DNA from: Tardibacter sp963781025
GTDB lineage: Bacteria > Pseudomonadota > Alphaproteobacteria > Sphingomonadales > Sphingomonadaceae
Length of the DNA: 64,000 bases
Assembly: GCA_963781025.1 (NCBI GenBank)
Contig: CAWADU010000003.1
Location: 1,798,001 to 1,862,000 of the forward strand
Direction: 5' to 3'
Below the pieces are notes generated by a model. That model had not been told where the DNA came from. It worked only from the letters and a program-made list of their open reading frames with translations, and made no database searches. The translations under genes were made by a program, and so were the position numbers. Positions within the stretch are counted from its first letter, which is position 1. Each line of letters begins with the position of its first letter. Positions 37,881 to 47,400 of this stretch are shown here, piece after piece.

Positions 37881-39294
37881 GTGGACACCAGGTGGACACC
37901 AATCTCGAAACTCATGACCGTTGGCCGGTTCGGCACGCTGACCGTCGAACAGGCACGCAGGAAGGCCAGGGAACTCTTGTCGGCTGCAACGGTGGGCGAC
38001 GATCCAGCGAATAAGCTCAAGGCGAAGCGTGCCGAGATGAAGATGAGCGCGCTTATCGATCGATATGAAGAGGAAGGCTGCTTCATCCAGCGCGGCAAGC
38101 GCCAAGGCCAACCGATGAAGCCACTGACCAAGAAATACACGGTCGCCAGGCTCCGCCATCACGTCGTTCCGCTACTCGGCCACAAACGGGTCACGGAGGT
38201 CAACGCGGCCGACATCGAGCGGTTCTTCCGCGATGTCGAAGCCGGCAAGACGGCGAAGAATGAAAAGGCCGGGCCGCGAACCCGGATTATCGTAAAAAGG
38301 GGGCAATGGCGCGGCACGCAAGGTGTTCCGTGATCTGTCGGCCGTGTTCAGCTTCGCAAAGCGGCATGAAATCGTCGCCGCGAATCCGTGTGAGAAAGCG
38401 GTGGTGGACAAGGCGGGCAGGCAGCGGACGCGTTTCCCGACTCTTGAGGAGGTCGCGCGGCTGGGTAGTGCCTGCGATGCGCTGGAGGCTGATGGCGTCA
38501 ACATCAAGGCTCTCAACATCACGCGACTATGGGTTCTGACGGGCTGCCGCCGAAATGAGATCGCTGGCCTGAAATGGAGTGAAGTCGATCTGGAGAATGG
38601 CCTGCTCATTCTCGATGACAGCAAGACCGGTAAGTCCGTCCGACCACTGTGCGTTGCCGCTGCGGCGCTGCTCAAGGGCGTCGAGAAGGTTGAGGGCGCG
38701 GACTATGTTTTCCCGATCGACGAAGATGACAGCTATTTCCGGGGCACCAAGAATGTCTGGCCGAAGATCGTCAAGAAGGCCGAACTGCCCGGCGTTACAC
38801 CTCACACGCTTCGCCACACCGTCGGCTCCACGGCAACGTCAAACGGCGAAGCGTTGGCATTTACGGGCGCGATTCTCGGTCATGCCAATATGCGCTCGCC
38901 AATGATTTACGCCCATGTTCAGCATGACCCTTCTATGAAAGCGGCCAATCGCGTCGGCAGGCGGATCGCCTCGGCGCTGGCCGGTGAGGTCGAACCGTTG
39001 CCACGTAAGCGCCGCAAGTCTGGAACCGCCGCTGATCGCCTTGCCGTAGTGCAAACACCCGCCATCGGTCGCTTGCTACCCGACATTGAGTGGGACGCGC
39101 TGTCTCAACTCGCATTGCTGCCACCTGGCGACAAAGGATTTCTGGCATCCGCCAGTGACACGGCGCTGGTCATGCTAATGAGACGAGGCTTCGCAGAAGC
39201 TCAAACCGGACCGAGCGAATTGCTGTCGTGGTGGCAGATTTCCGCACTTGGTGAGGCTGTCATACAGATGGAATCTGAACGACGCGCCGCGTGA
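37881..39294 (+). pseudogene. Tyrosine integrase, N-terminus truncated and frame broken
   Basis: The catalytic domain is complete: TGCRRNEIAGLKW (first Arg), HTLRHT (His-x-x-Arg), GHANM (His) and the nucleophile in MIYAHV. A core-binding domain precedes it (LIDRYEEEGCFIQRGKRQG to RVTEVNAADIERFFRDVE). Two faults are visible. First, one extra base near the A5G5 run at 38294-38303 breaks the frame between KTAKNEKAGPRTRIIVK and GAARKVFRDLSAVF. Second, the protein begins at MTVGRFGTLTVEQARRKA, so the first 60 or so residues of the arm-binding (DUF4102-type) domain are missing. The C-terminus has about 110 extra residues beyond the catalytic Tyr. The first fault may be a sequencing error; the second is probably real. 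Confidence 0.85.
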
Positions 39295-39358
39295 AGACAC
39301 TGACGTTCTTGCAAAGAGTGTCATCGGCAGAACGAGGATACACGTCGACGGGGAATAA

Positions 39359-40042
39359 TCATTTGATAAGCCGGTACCCGACACCAGGCTCATTTCGAAT
39401 GATCGAAGAACCGATCGCATCGCCTTCGAGCTTTTTGCGAACGCCACGAGCGGCAACGCGGAGATATTCCACGTCCTGCTCATGACCCGGCCCCCAGACA
39501 GTCCGCAGCAGATGGAGATGAGTGACGACACGACCGGGGTGTTTTGCGAGTTCTGCAAGGAAGCCGAATTCTTTTGGCGTCAGATGAATTTCCTCGCCTG
39601 AACGGCGCACTAGGCGCCCAGCCAGATCGATTTCGACGTCGCCGATCTGGACGAGCGGCGCTTCGGTCTCCACCGACAGCCTGTGTCGAAGGGCGGTGCG
39701 CACGCGCGCCAGCACTTCTTCTGTGTCGAACGGCTTGGTCACATAGTCATCTGCACCCAAGTCAAGGGCTGCGACCTTTTGTTCGGTGGCTTCCCTGGCC
39801 GAAACGACCAGCAATGCCGCTCCCGCTGCTTTGATGAGCGGCACGAGTTCAAGCCCGTCCCTGTCCGGCAAGCCCAGGTCCAGCAAGACAGCGTCGGGCT
39901 TGTCGATCTGAACGGAGACAAGGGCATTGCGTGCCGTCCCGGCCTCAACAACCTGATAGCCCGCGCGAACGAGTCCGGCACTCAGTAGCCGGCGGATCGG
40001 CGGTTCGTCATCGACGACAAGGAGTTTTATGGGTTGCGTCAT
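39359..40042 (-). CDS. kdpE: Response regulator KdpE
   Basis: A 227-residue OmpR-type regulator. The receiver domain has the acidic pair DDEPPIRRLL, the phosphorylation site DAVLLDLGLPDRDGLELV (Asp near residue 55), and a TKPFDTEEVLARVR end. The C-terminal winged helix has TPKEFGFLAELAKHPGRVVTH and a recognition stretch ending in GVGYRL. It would activate the kdp promoter when phosphorylated by KdpD, with which it overlaps by 4 bases. It is convergent with the integrase gene. Confidence 0.95.
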   Translation of the reverse strand: MTQPIKLLVVDDEPPIRRLLSAGLVRAGYQVVEAGTARNALVSVQIDKPDAVLLDLGLPDRDGLELVPLIKAAGAALLVVSAREATEQKVAALDLGADDYVTKPFDTEEVLARVRTALRHRLSVETEAPLVQIGDVEIDLAGRLVRRSGEEIHLTPKEFGFLAELAKHPGRVVTHLHLLRTVWGPGHEQDVEYLRVAARGVRKKLEGDAIGSSIIRNEPGVGYRLIK

Positions 40043-42711
40043 TCGGCTTTCAATTCTTTCATGAGCTTTTCCTCCGGGAATCGGAGCGTGAAGCGGGCAC
40101 CTCGGAAGTCGGTACGGTTCGCGGCGTCGACTTCTAACCCCATCGCCTCCGCAAAACCCTTGACGATCGCGAGTCCCAGGCCGCTGCCACCTTTCCGATC
40201 AGAGCCCTCAATTCGAGTGAAAGTTTCGAAAATTCGGCCTTCTTCGCCGGGGGGCAGCCCAGGACCTTCGTCCACGACAGCAAGCGTCAGCCCATTCGCC
40301 GGACGTTGGGCAATGATCGCGATCGGGGTATCCGCAGCACCGTATTTGGCAGCATTTTCGATAAGGTTGATCAGGCAATGATGAAAGAGTTGCGGATCAA
40401 CAGAGACAAGTGGCAGGTCCGGCGAAATGTCGAGTGAAACCTCGTGCCCATCGAGAACACGGCGCAGGTCGTGAACCGCTGCGGCCACTGAGTCCGTCAA
40501 ATCGACAGGTTCGATTGATTGATGAAGCGCGCCCGCCTCGATCCGCACCATGTCGAGAAGATTGGCGACGAAGCGACTGAGTCGCTCGGCCTCCGCTCTC
40601 GTTGCGCGCAACTGCTCCTGTTGTTCGTCGGAGGCGGGCTGCATTTCGCCCAGCATCCCGAGGATGGTCGTAAGTGGCGTACGCAGGTCGTGACTGACCG
40701 ACGACAGCAAGGCGGCGCGAAGCCGGTCACGCTCCTTAAGTTGCGAGACCGCTGCCATCTCGACTTCCAGCGCGATTCGTTCAAGCGCCAGCGCCGCTTG
40801 GTCAAGCAAGCTTAGGAGGAGCGGCAATTGATCGGAGCGGATCGGCGGGCCGGCATCTGATTTAGCCAGGCCGAAAACGCCAAGCACCCGGCCGCCGGCC
40901 GCTAGCGGCTGGAACAGCCATTCCGATGCCGTAAGAGTATCCGAACCTCGGCCCGCAGGCTGGTTATGATCGAAAGTCCAGCGTGAAGCCGCCAGTTCGA
41001 TCGCCTCTAAACGCAACTCTGGGGGCACCGCTGCGCGAACCTGCAACGCATCCTCTTCGGGCAGGAGCAACACGGTGTGCACTTCGAGCAGGCGACCTAC
41101 TTCGGCACAGAGGATCTGTCCCAGTTCGTCCCGATTACTGATGCTGGTCAGCAGCCGGGCGAAGCCTGCAAGCGAGCTGTTCTGGGCCGCGCTGCGCTGG
41201 GCCAGAAGCGCCTGCTCACGCACACGGCCCGCGACCTGACTGCTGACAATCGCTACTCCGAGGAGCATCACCACGGTTAGGATGTTGCCTGGGTCCTGAA
41301 TGGTAAAAGTGTGGAGCGGCGGAATGAGGAAGAAATTATAGGAAAGTGATGAAACGAGACTCGTTACGATCCCGTTCCGCAGGCCATAGCGCGACGCAGC
41401 GACCATCACCGGCAACAAGTAGAGCAAACCGACATTGGCGATATTGCTCGCCGAGAACAGACTGACGCCGATCAGCGTCACCAACGCCACGAGGCCGAGC
41501 GAAACCACATAGTCCTTCGGCTGTCCCCATTTTCCCGTATCAACCGACCGCTTTTCTTCGCTGACCAACCGCTCTTCAACAATCGGGAGGACATGAACGG
41601 TGATCCCCGGCGTCTCACGGATCAGGCGATCGACAACCGATCCGTGGCGGAACTCGAACCAGCGCGAACGAGCGGACTTGCCGACAATCAGCTGTGTCGC
41701 GCGCGCCTCAACGGTGAAGCGCTTCAGCCCTTCAACCACCAATTCCGCCGGAACGGTTGCCACCTGTCCACCGAGCTGGCTGGCAAGATGAAGCGCGGCA
41801 GCAAGGCGCGCATTTTCGGCATCGGTGAACAGGCGCGCCCTGGGCGTTTCGATATGGACGGCAGTCCAAGGGCCTCGCATGGCGTCAGCTATGCGTTTGG
41901 CGGCGCGGACGAGTTCGGTCGAGCCGGGAAGCTCGCTCACCGCCACGACGACCCGCTCGCCAGCAGCCCAGGTGCCCGCCAAGGCATGTGCGCGCAGATA
42001 GTCGAGCATTTCCGCGTCCACGGCCTGAGCGGCGCGGCGCAGCGCAAGCTCGCGCAGCGCCGTCAGGTTGGATTTGGCGAAAAAATTTCCGAGCGCACGC
42101 GTTGCTTCCGCTGGCACATAGACTTTGCCCTGCTTCAACCGTTCGATCAGCTCGTCGGGCGGAAGATCGACGACCTGAATGTCGGCATTTTCGATGACCC
42201 GATCGGGCAACGTCTCGCGCACACGCACCTTGGTGAAGGATGCAACGACATCGTTCAGACTTTCGAGGTGCTGGACATTGACGGTCGAATAGACGTCGAT
42301 CCCCGCAGCAAGCAGTTCCTCTACATCCTGGTAACGCTTGTCATGCCGGCTTCCCGGCGCGTTGGTGTGCGCCAACTCGTCCACTAGGATCAAACCGGGT
42401 CGCCGCGCCAAGATCGCGTCTATAGCCATTTCGGGAAGCGTGCGCCCCTGATACTCAACCTGGCGTCGTGGAACGATTTCGAAATCATGTACCAATGCCT
42501 CTGTCTCGGCCCTGCCGTGGGTCTCCACTACGCCGATCACGACATCGGTTCCGTCGCGCTTTCGCCCTTTCGCTTCGGTCAACATTTCAAAGGTCTTGCC
42601 GACACCCGGCGCCGCCCCGAGAAACACCTTGAGGCGTCCGCGTCCTTCCTGCGCGGCGGCGCGGAGGAGAGCCTCTGGACTAGGGCGCGGATCGGGTGTC
42701 GGCTCGGACAT
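40039..42711 (-). CDS. kdpD: Osmosensitive K+ channel sensor histidine kinase KdpD
   Basis: Start placed at ATG 42711 (an adjacent ATG at 42714 is equally possible), giving 890 residues. Order of domains: N-terminal KdpD domain with GAAPGVGKTFEML (Walker A-like), DELAHTNAPGSRHDKRYQDVEE, a USP-like domain (about residues 220-360), four membrane helices near residues 390-490 (DUF4118), a GAF-like segment, and the kinase core with H-box SVSHDLRTPLTTILGML, an N-box region (LINLIENAAKYG) and G-box (DEGPGLPPGEEG). It senses low K+ or turgor and phosphorylates KdpE. About 184 bases separate it from kdpC. Confidence 0.96.
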   Translation of the reverse strand: MSEPTPDPRPSPEALLRAAAQEGRGRLKVFLGAAPGVGKTFEMLTEAKGRKRDGTDVVIGVVETHGRAETEALVHDFEIVPRRQVEYQGRTLPEMAIDAILARRPGLILVDELAHTNAPGSRHDKRYQDVEELLAAGIDVYSTVNVQHLESLNDVVASFTKVRVRETLPDRVIENADIQVVDLPPDELIERLKQGKVYVPAEATRALGNFFAKSNLTALRELALRRAAQAVDAEMLDYLRAHALAGTWAAGERVVVAVSELPGSTELVRAAKRIADAMRGPWTAVHIETPRARLFTDAENARLAAALHLASQLGGQVATVPAELVVEGLKRFTVEARATQLIVGKSARSRWFEFRHGSVVDRLIRETPGITVHVLPIVEERLVSEEKRSVDTGKWGQPKDYVVSLGLVALVTLIGVSLFSASNIANVGLLYLLPVMVAASRYGLRNGIVTSLVSSLSYNFFLIPPLHTFTIQDPGNILTVVMLLGVAIVSSQVAGRVREQALLAQRSAAQNSSLAGFARLLTSISNRDELGQILCAEVGRLLEVHTVLLLPEEDALQVRAAVPPELRLEAIELAASRWTFDHNQPAGRGSDTLTASEWLFQPLAAGGRVLGVFGLAKSDAGPPIRSDQLPLLLSLLDQAALALERIALEVEMAAVSQLKERDRLRAALLSSVSHDLRTPLTTILGMLGEMQPASDEQQEQLRATRAEAERLSRFVANLLDMVRIEAGALHQSIEPVDLTDSVAAAVHDLRRVLDGHEVSLDISPDLPLVSVDPQLFHHCLINLIENAAKYGAADTPIAIIAQRPANGLTLAVVDEGPGLPPGEEGRIFETFTRIEGSDRKGGSGLGLAIVKGFAEAMGLEVDAANRTDFRGARFTLRFPEEKLMKELKAE

Positions 42712-42895
42712 CATGCTACACTTCCTGCGCCTAGGCGCCCCCTTCTGTCGAGCGCCGAGGTGATGACATCCATGCAGGACAAGGCCGTCTCGGGGCGGCG
42801 TGAACAAGCCGACCCCGAGACGTAGATGGTCGCCAGACCGGCAGGCGGGACAACATCCGGCGAACCAGTTCCGTTACGCGCGGGCCACCCGCGCC

Positions 42896-43465
42896 TCATT
42901 CTCCTGCCGGTCGTCCAGTCGCGTCGAGTTGGCGATTGAGCAGGAGCACATTGATTATGCGCGCGCCGGTCAGCGGCCCACCGGGTGAGAAAGCACCGCG
43001 CTCGACGAGCCCTCTGACCTCCGCGGGCGGCAAGCCGCGCGCGGCGGCCACGCGTGGCACCTGGTAGAGCGCCCCGGCGAGACTGATATGCGGATCAAGT
43101 CCCGCACCCGATGCGGTGGCCAGATCGGCAGGCAGTTTGTCGGTCCCGGTCGCGCCATATTGCGCCACGGTCTCAGCAGCACGAGCAGTGAGATCAGGGC
43201 TGGTCGGTGACTTGTTGCTGCCGCCAGCTCCATCGGCGTTGTAGTCGACCGCCGAGGGGCGTGGCCAGAAGTAGCGCGGCCCGCTGAACTTCTGCGCGAT
43301 TAATTCGCTGCCGATGACTGTTCCCTTGCTGTCAGTAAGCAGTGATCCGTTTGCGGTCGCTGGCGTTATGATCTGGGCAAAGCCCAGCACCAGTGCGGCA
43401 TAGCCGGCAACGCAGATCACCATCGAGACAATCGCGACACGAAGGCTGGTAAGAAATGTGGACAT
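42896..43465 (-). CDS. kdpC: K+-transporting ATPase subunit KdpC
   Basis: A 189-residue protein with one N-terminal membrane helix (MVICVAGYAALVLGFAQIITP) and a periplasmic domain with the family motifs SLLTDSKGTVIGSELIAQ, YFWPRPSAVDYNADGAGGSN, DPHISLAGALYQVPRVAAARG and VLLLNRQLDAT near the end. KdpC stabilises the KdpFABC complex and raises its K+ affinity. It follows kdpA by 15 bases. Confidence 0.95.
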   Translation of the reverse strand: MSTFLTSLRVAIVSMVICVAGYAALVLGFAQIITPATANGSLLTDSKGTVIGSELIAQKFSGPRYFWPRPSAVDYNADGAGGSNKSPTSPDLTARAAETVAQYGATGTDKLPADLATASGAGLDPHISLAGALYQVPRVAAARGLPPAEVRGLVERGAFSPGGPLTGARIINVLLLNRQLDATGRPAGE

Positions 43466-43480
43466 GGATCGCCTCCTATC

Positions 43481-45161
43481 TCAACGCATGTACATGACGT
43501 GCTCGGCGATCGGGCCAAGCGCGGCGGCGGGGAAGAAGGTCAGCGCTCCGAAGATCACGATCGTGATCACCAGCATCAGCGCGAAGACCGAGTTCTCGAC
43601 GCCAAGCGTGCCCGCCGACTCCGCCACACGCTTCTTGGCGACAAACGACCCCACGATGGCCACCGGCAAGATGATCGGGATAAAACGCGCCAGCAGCATC
43701 ACAAGGCCGGTGGCGATGTTCCAGGGAACCGTGCCGTCGCCGAGTCCCTCGAAGCCGGAGCCGTTATTGGCCGAGGACGAACTGAACTCGTAGAGGATCT
43801 CGCTGAATCCGTGCGGGCCGGCATTATTGACCGTCGCCGCTCCCCAAGGTGTGGCAGCAAACACCGCCGTACCAACGAGGATGAAGAAAGCGTGCGCGGC
43901 GAGCGCCAGTACCGCGAGCTTGACCTCGCGTCCTTCGACCTTGTGGCCGAGATAATCCGGCGTGCGCCCGATCATCATGCCCGCCACGAACACGGCGACG
44001 ATGATGTAGAGAAACATGTTGATCATGCCGACGCCCACGCCGCCGAAGGTCGAATTCAGCCACATGCCGATCATCGGCATCAATCCGGTGAGCGGATTGA
44101 GGCTGTCGTGCATCGCGTCCACCGAACCGTTGCTGGTCGAAGTGGTGAGAACGGCCCACAACGGGCCACCGGCAGTACCGAAGCGCAATTCCTTGCCTTC
44201 GAGGTTGCCGACATCCTGCGCAATAGGAAGCTGTGCGAAGGCGTGGGTCGGTGCAGTCTCGAACCAGGCAGCACCACCTATCTTCACCGCGAGGAAAGCC
44301 AGCATCACGAGGAACACGACGCGTGCGTGCTTGGGCTTTCCGATAATCCGACCGAACATCCACACGCAGGCCATGGGAATGAGAATGATCGCGACCATTT
44401 CCAGCCCATTGGTCCAGAAGTTCGGGTTCTCGAACGGATGCGTCGAGTTGGGGCCGAAATAGCCACCGCCATTGGTCCCCAACTGCTTGATCGCAACGAA
44501 TGCAGCGACTGGCCCCCTTGCAATGGTCTGCGCGACCCCTTCGAGCGTGGTGGCCTGCGCTGCGCCCGACAGGGTCATAGGCATACCACCAAGTGCGAGC
44601 AGCGCGGCCACGACGATTGCGATGGGGAGCAGAACCAGGAAGGTAGCGCGCTGCACATCCACGAAGAAATTGCCGAATGCTTGCCGGCCTGCGAGACCGC
44701 GTGCCAGTGCGACCAGAACGGCGATACCCGTGGCCGCAGACACGAATTGCAGCCACATCAGCCCGGCGAGCTGCGACAAATAGCTCAGCGACACCTCGCC
44801 CGAATAATGCTGCAGGTTTGTGTTCGAGGTGAAAGACGCCGCCGTGTTGAAGATCATGCTCGGATCAAGCGCGGTCTTCGCATCCGGATTGAGCGGCAGA
44901 TATTGCTGCGTCGCGAGGATGCCGAAGGTCACTGTGAACATCAGCGCGTTGAAGGCGAGCATCGCTATCAGATAGGCTTTCCAGTCCTGCTCCTTGCAGG
45001 CCAGAGGACCGCCGATGCGCTCGAAACGGCCGGTCCAGCGCTGTCCGCGCGTCAGATTCAGGCAGGGGGTCCATCGACCAGCGCATGTAGCGGCCGAGCG
45101 GGATCGAAAGCAGCGCCGTGCCGCCGACGATGACAGCGATGAGGAAGATTGCGTCGAGCAT
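43481..45161 (-). CDS. kdpA: K+-transporting ATPase subunit KdpA, single-base frameshift near the start
   Basis: Starts at ATG 45161 (MLDAIFLIAVIVGGTALLSI). After RYMRWSMDP the frame slips because of one extra G in the G5 run at 45065-45069 (C run on the coding strand); the family sequence resumes as LNLTRGQRWTGRFERIGGPL. With that base removed the protein has 559 residues, close to the usual 557. The K+ channel-like selectivity loops are present (SFTSNTNLQHYSGE, NGGGYFGPNSTHPFENP, NNAGPHGFSEILYEFSSSSANNG cut into parts). KdpA is the channel-like subunit that binds K+. It follows kdpB and a 26-residue ORF rather than kdpF. Confidence 0.93.
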
Positions 45162-45182
45162 TTGAACAGCTCCGTTTCTGGA

Positions 45183-45263
45183 TCAGGCGCGCGCGGCGAG
45201 CAGGACAAGCCCGGCCATCGCGGCGAAGGTCACGAGCCCGAGAGCGAGATAGAGAAGCGTCAT
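45183..45263 (-). CDS. 26-residue membrane peptide between kdpB and kdpA
   Basis: Frame from ATG 45263 to TGA 45183: MTLLYLALGLVTFAAMAGLV followed by LLAARA. It is one hydrophobic helix with no obvious cytoplasmic domain. It occupies the place where kdpF normally stands, directly ahead of kdpA (21 bases), and after kdpB (20 bases). It shares with KdpF the small single-helix form but lacks the RPExF-like end of the KdpF at 47311. It could be a second KdpF-like subunit. Confidence is limited by its length. Confidence 0.5.
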   Translation of the reverse strand: MTLLYLALGLVTFAAMAGLVLLAARA

Positions 45264-45283
45264 TGTCTTGACTCCCTGGCTAT

Positions 45284-47299
45284 TCAGACGAGGCCGATGG
45301 CGTTGACGAGAATGTCGATCAGCTTGATACCGATGAACGGGGCAACGAGGCCGCCGAGGCCATAGATCGACAGGTTGCGCAGCAGCAGGCCGGCGGCGCC
45401 GATCGGGCGGTATTGCACGCCCTTGAGCGCCAGCGGCACGAGCAGCGGAATAATCACCGCGTTGAAGATGATCGCGGAAAGCACCGCGCTCTGCTGGCTT
45501 CCCAGCCCCATCACATTGAGGACCGACAAGTCGGGATAGAGCACGACGAAGATCGCCGGGATGATCGCGAAATATTTGGCGACGTCATTTGCGACCGAAA
45601 AGGTGGTGAGCGCGCCGCGCGTCATCAGAAGCTGCTTGCCGAGGCCGACGATCTCGATGAGCTTGGTCGGGTCGCTGTCGAGATCGACCATGTTGCCGGC
45701 CTCGCGCGCGGCCTGGGTGCCGGTGTTCATGGCAACGCCGACATCGGCCTGGGCGAGCGCGGGCGCATCATTGGTGCCGTCGCCGCACATCGCGACGAGG
45801 CGACCGCCGGCCTGCTCCTTGCGTATAAGCTCCAGCTTGTCCTCCGGTGTCGCCTCGGCGAGGAAATCGTCGACGCCCGCTTCAGCGGCGATAGCGGCGG
45901 CGGTGAGCGGATTGTCGCCGGTGATCATGACCGTGCGGATACCCATGCGCCGCAGTTCGGCGAAACGCTCGCGCACGCCTGCTTTGATCACGTCCTTAAG
46001 CGCAATCGCACCAAGGATGCGCCCATCCTTGGCGACCGCGAGCGGTGTCATCCCGCTCCGCGCGATCTCGTCAGTCATGCGCTTGAGTTCGTTGGCGACC
46101 GCGCCAGTGGCCGCTTCGGGATTGGCACGAAAGATCGAGTCTACCGCGCCCTTCTGAATGAGCGAACCTTCCACCTGGACGCCGGAAATGCGTGTTTGCG
46201 CCGTGAAGGGAACGACTTCAGCATCAGCCGGCAAGGCCGAATGCTTCACATCGAACCGCTCACGCGCCAAGGTGACGATCGAGCGGCCCTCGGGCGTTTC
46301 GTCCGCTAGGCTGGCCAGCAACGCCGCCTCGGCAAGGTCGGAGACATGGACGCCAGCAACCGGGCGGAACTCGCTCGCCTGACGGTCACCGATCGTGACG
46401 GTGCCGGTCTTGTCCAGTAGCAGCACATCGACATCGCCCGCCGCCTCGACAGCGCGCCCGGATTTCGCCAATACATTGAAGCGCACAAGGCGATCCATGC
46501 CGGCAATACCGATGGCGGAAAGCAGCGCGGCGATCGTAGTGGGAATCAGCGCCACCAGCAGCGCAACGAGCAGCGGCACCGCAATCGAACCGCCAGAATA
46601 GGCGGCGAAGGCGGGAATCGTCGCAACAGCGATCAAGAAGATGATGGTGAGGCCGACGAGCAGGATGGTGAGCGCAATCTCGTTCGGGGTCTTCTGCCGT
46701 TCGGCGCCTTCCACGAGCGCGATCATGCGGTCGAGGAAACCCTGTCCCGGCTCCTGCGTCACCCTGACCTTGATATGGTCGGAAATGACGCGGGTGCCCG
46801 CCGTGACCGCCGAACGGTCGCCGCCGGCCTCGCGGATCACGGGCGCGCTCTCGCCGGTGATCGCCGCCTCGTTGACCGAGGCGACGCCTTCGATAACCTC
46901 GCCGTCAGCAGGGATCAGATCACCGGTTTCCACCAGCACGATATCGCCGGCGCGAAGTTGCGAGGCGGGCACTACTTTCCCATTCGGAAGCCGTGCGGTG
47001 AGTTCGGACTTGGTGGCGCGCAGCGATGCGGCCTGGGCCTTGCCACGCCCTTCGGCGAGCGCTTCGGCGAACGTGCCGAACAGGACCGTTAGCCACAGCC
47101 AGATTATGAGCTGCAACTGGAAGCCGACCGAAAGACCCGTGCCGCCGAGCGGGAGGAGTATTGTGATCAACAGCGCCACGACAGCGGTGGTGAAGAGAAC
47201 CGGGTTCTTCACCAGTTCCTTCGGATTGAGCTTTCTGAAGGCGCTTCCGATCGCCGGAACGATAAGGCCTGCCGAAAAGATGGAGGATGCGGTTGCCAT
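45284..47299 (-). CDS. kdpB: K+-transporting P-type ATPase subunit KdpB
   Basis: A 671-residue P-type ATPase with all cardinal motifs: AAITGESAPVI in the actuator domain, the phosphorylation site LLLDKTGTVTIGDR (Asp near residue 300), the nucleotide-binding region and MCGDGTNDAPALAQADVGVAMN in the hinge. Helices with LVALLVALIPTTIAALLSAIG (split here) fit the Kdp type IA class, lacking a CPx motif. KdpB hydrolyses ATP to drive K+ transfer from KdpA. Unusually it is ahead of kdpA in the transcript. It starts 11 bases after kdpF. Confidence 0.95.
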   Translation of the reverse strand: MATASSIFSAGLIVPAIGSAFRKLNPKELVKNPVLFTTAVVALLITILLPLGGTGLSVGFQLQLIIWLWLTVLFGTFAEALAEGRGKAQAASLRATKSELTARLPNGKVVPASQLRAGDIVLVETGDLIPADGEVIEGVASVNEAAITGESAPVIREAGGDRSAVTAGTRVISDHIKVRVTQEPGQGFLDRMIALVEGAERQKTPNEIALTILLVGLTIIFLIAVATIPAFAAYSGGSIAVPLLVALLVALIPTTIAALLSAIGIAGMDRLVRFNVLAKSGRAVEAAGDVDVLLLDKTGTVTIGDRQASEFRPVAGVHVSDLAEAALLASLADETPEGRSIVTLARERFDVKHSALPADAEVVPFTAQTRISGVQVEGSLIQKGAVDSIFRANPEAATGAVANELKRMTDEIARSGMTPLAVAKDGRILGAIALKDVIKAGVRERFAELRRMGIRTVMITGDNPLTAAAIAAEAGVDDFLAEATPEDKLELIRKEQAGGRLVAMCGDGTNDAPALAQADVGVAMNTGTQAAREAGNMVDLDSDPTKLIEIVGLGKQLLMTRGALTTFSVANDVAKYFAIIPAIFVVLYPDLSVLNVMGLGSQQSAVLSAIIFNAVIIPLLVPLALKGVQYRPIGAAGLLLRNLSIYGLGGLVAPFIGIKLIDILVNAIGLV

Positions 47300-47310
47300 T
47301 ATCCTGTCCT

Positions 47311-47400
47311 TCAGAAGCGTTCCGGGCGGAGAAGGACCGCCACGAGATAGAGGAGAAGGCCGAGCGCGGTCAGGCCGGCAAGAATCAACTGGAGCGTCAT
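47311..47400 (-). CDS. kdpF: KdpF, small subunit of the Kdp pump
   Basis: A 29-residue frame from ATG 47400: MTLQLILAGLTALGLLLYLV then AVLLRPERF. The single helix and the YLVxxLLRPExF end match KdpF, which stabilises the KdpABC complex. A GGAGG box lies 5-6 bases before the ATG, so it has its own translation start. The frame is also the end of a longer ORF that continues upstream (see the next entry). Confidence 0.8.
   Translation of the reverse strand: MTLQLILAGLTALGLLLYLVAVLLRPERF

Noticed and set aside
42711..42899. 62-codon minus-strand frame between kdpC and kdpD
   Set aside because: No ribosome site or family features; it looks like an accidental frame in the spacer.
43499..45133. 544-codon open frame antisense to kdpA
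   Set aside because: It is His/Arg-rich without family features; kdpA on the other strand is unmistakable.
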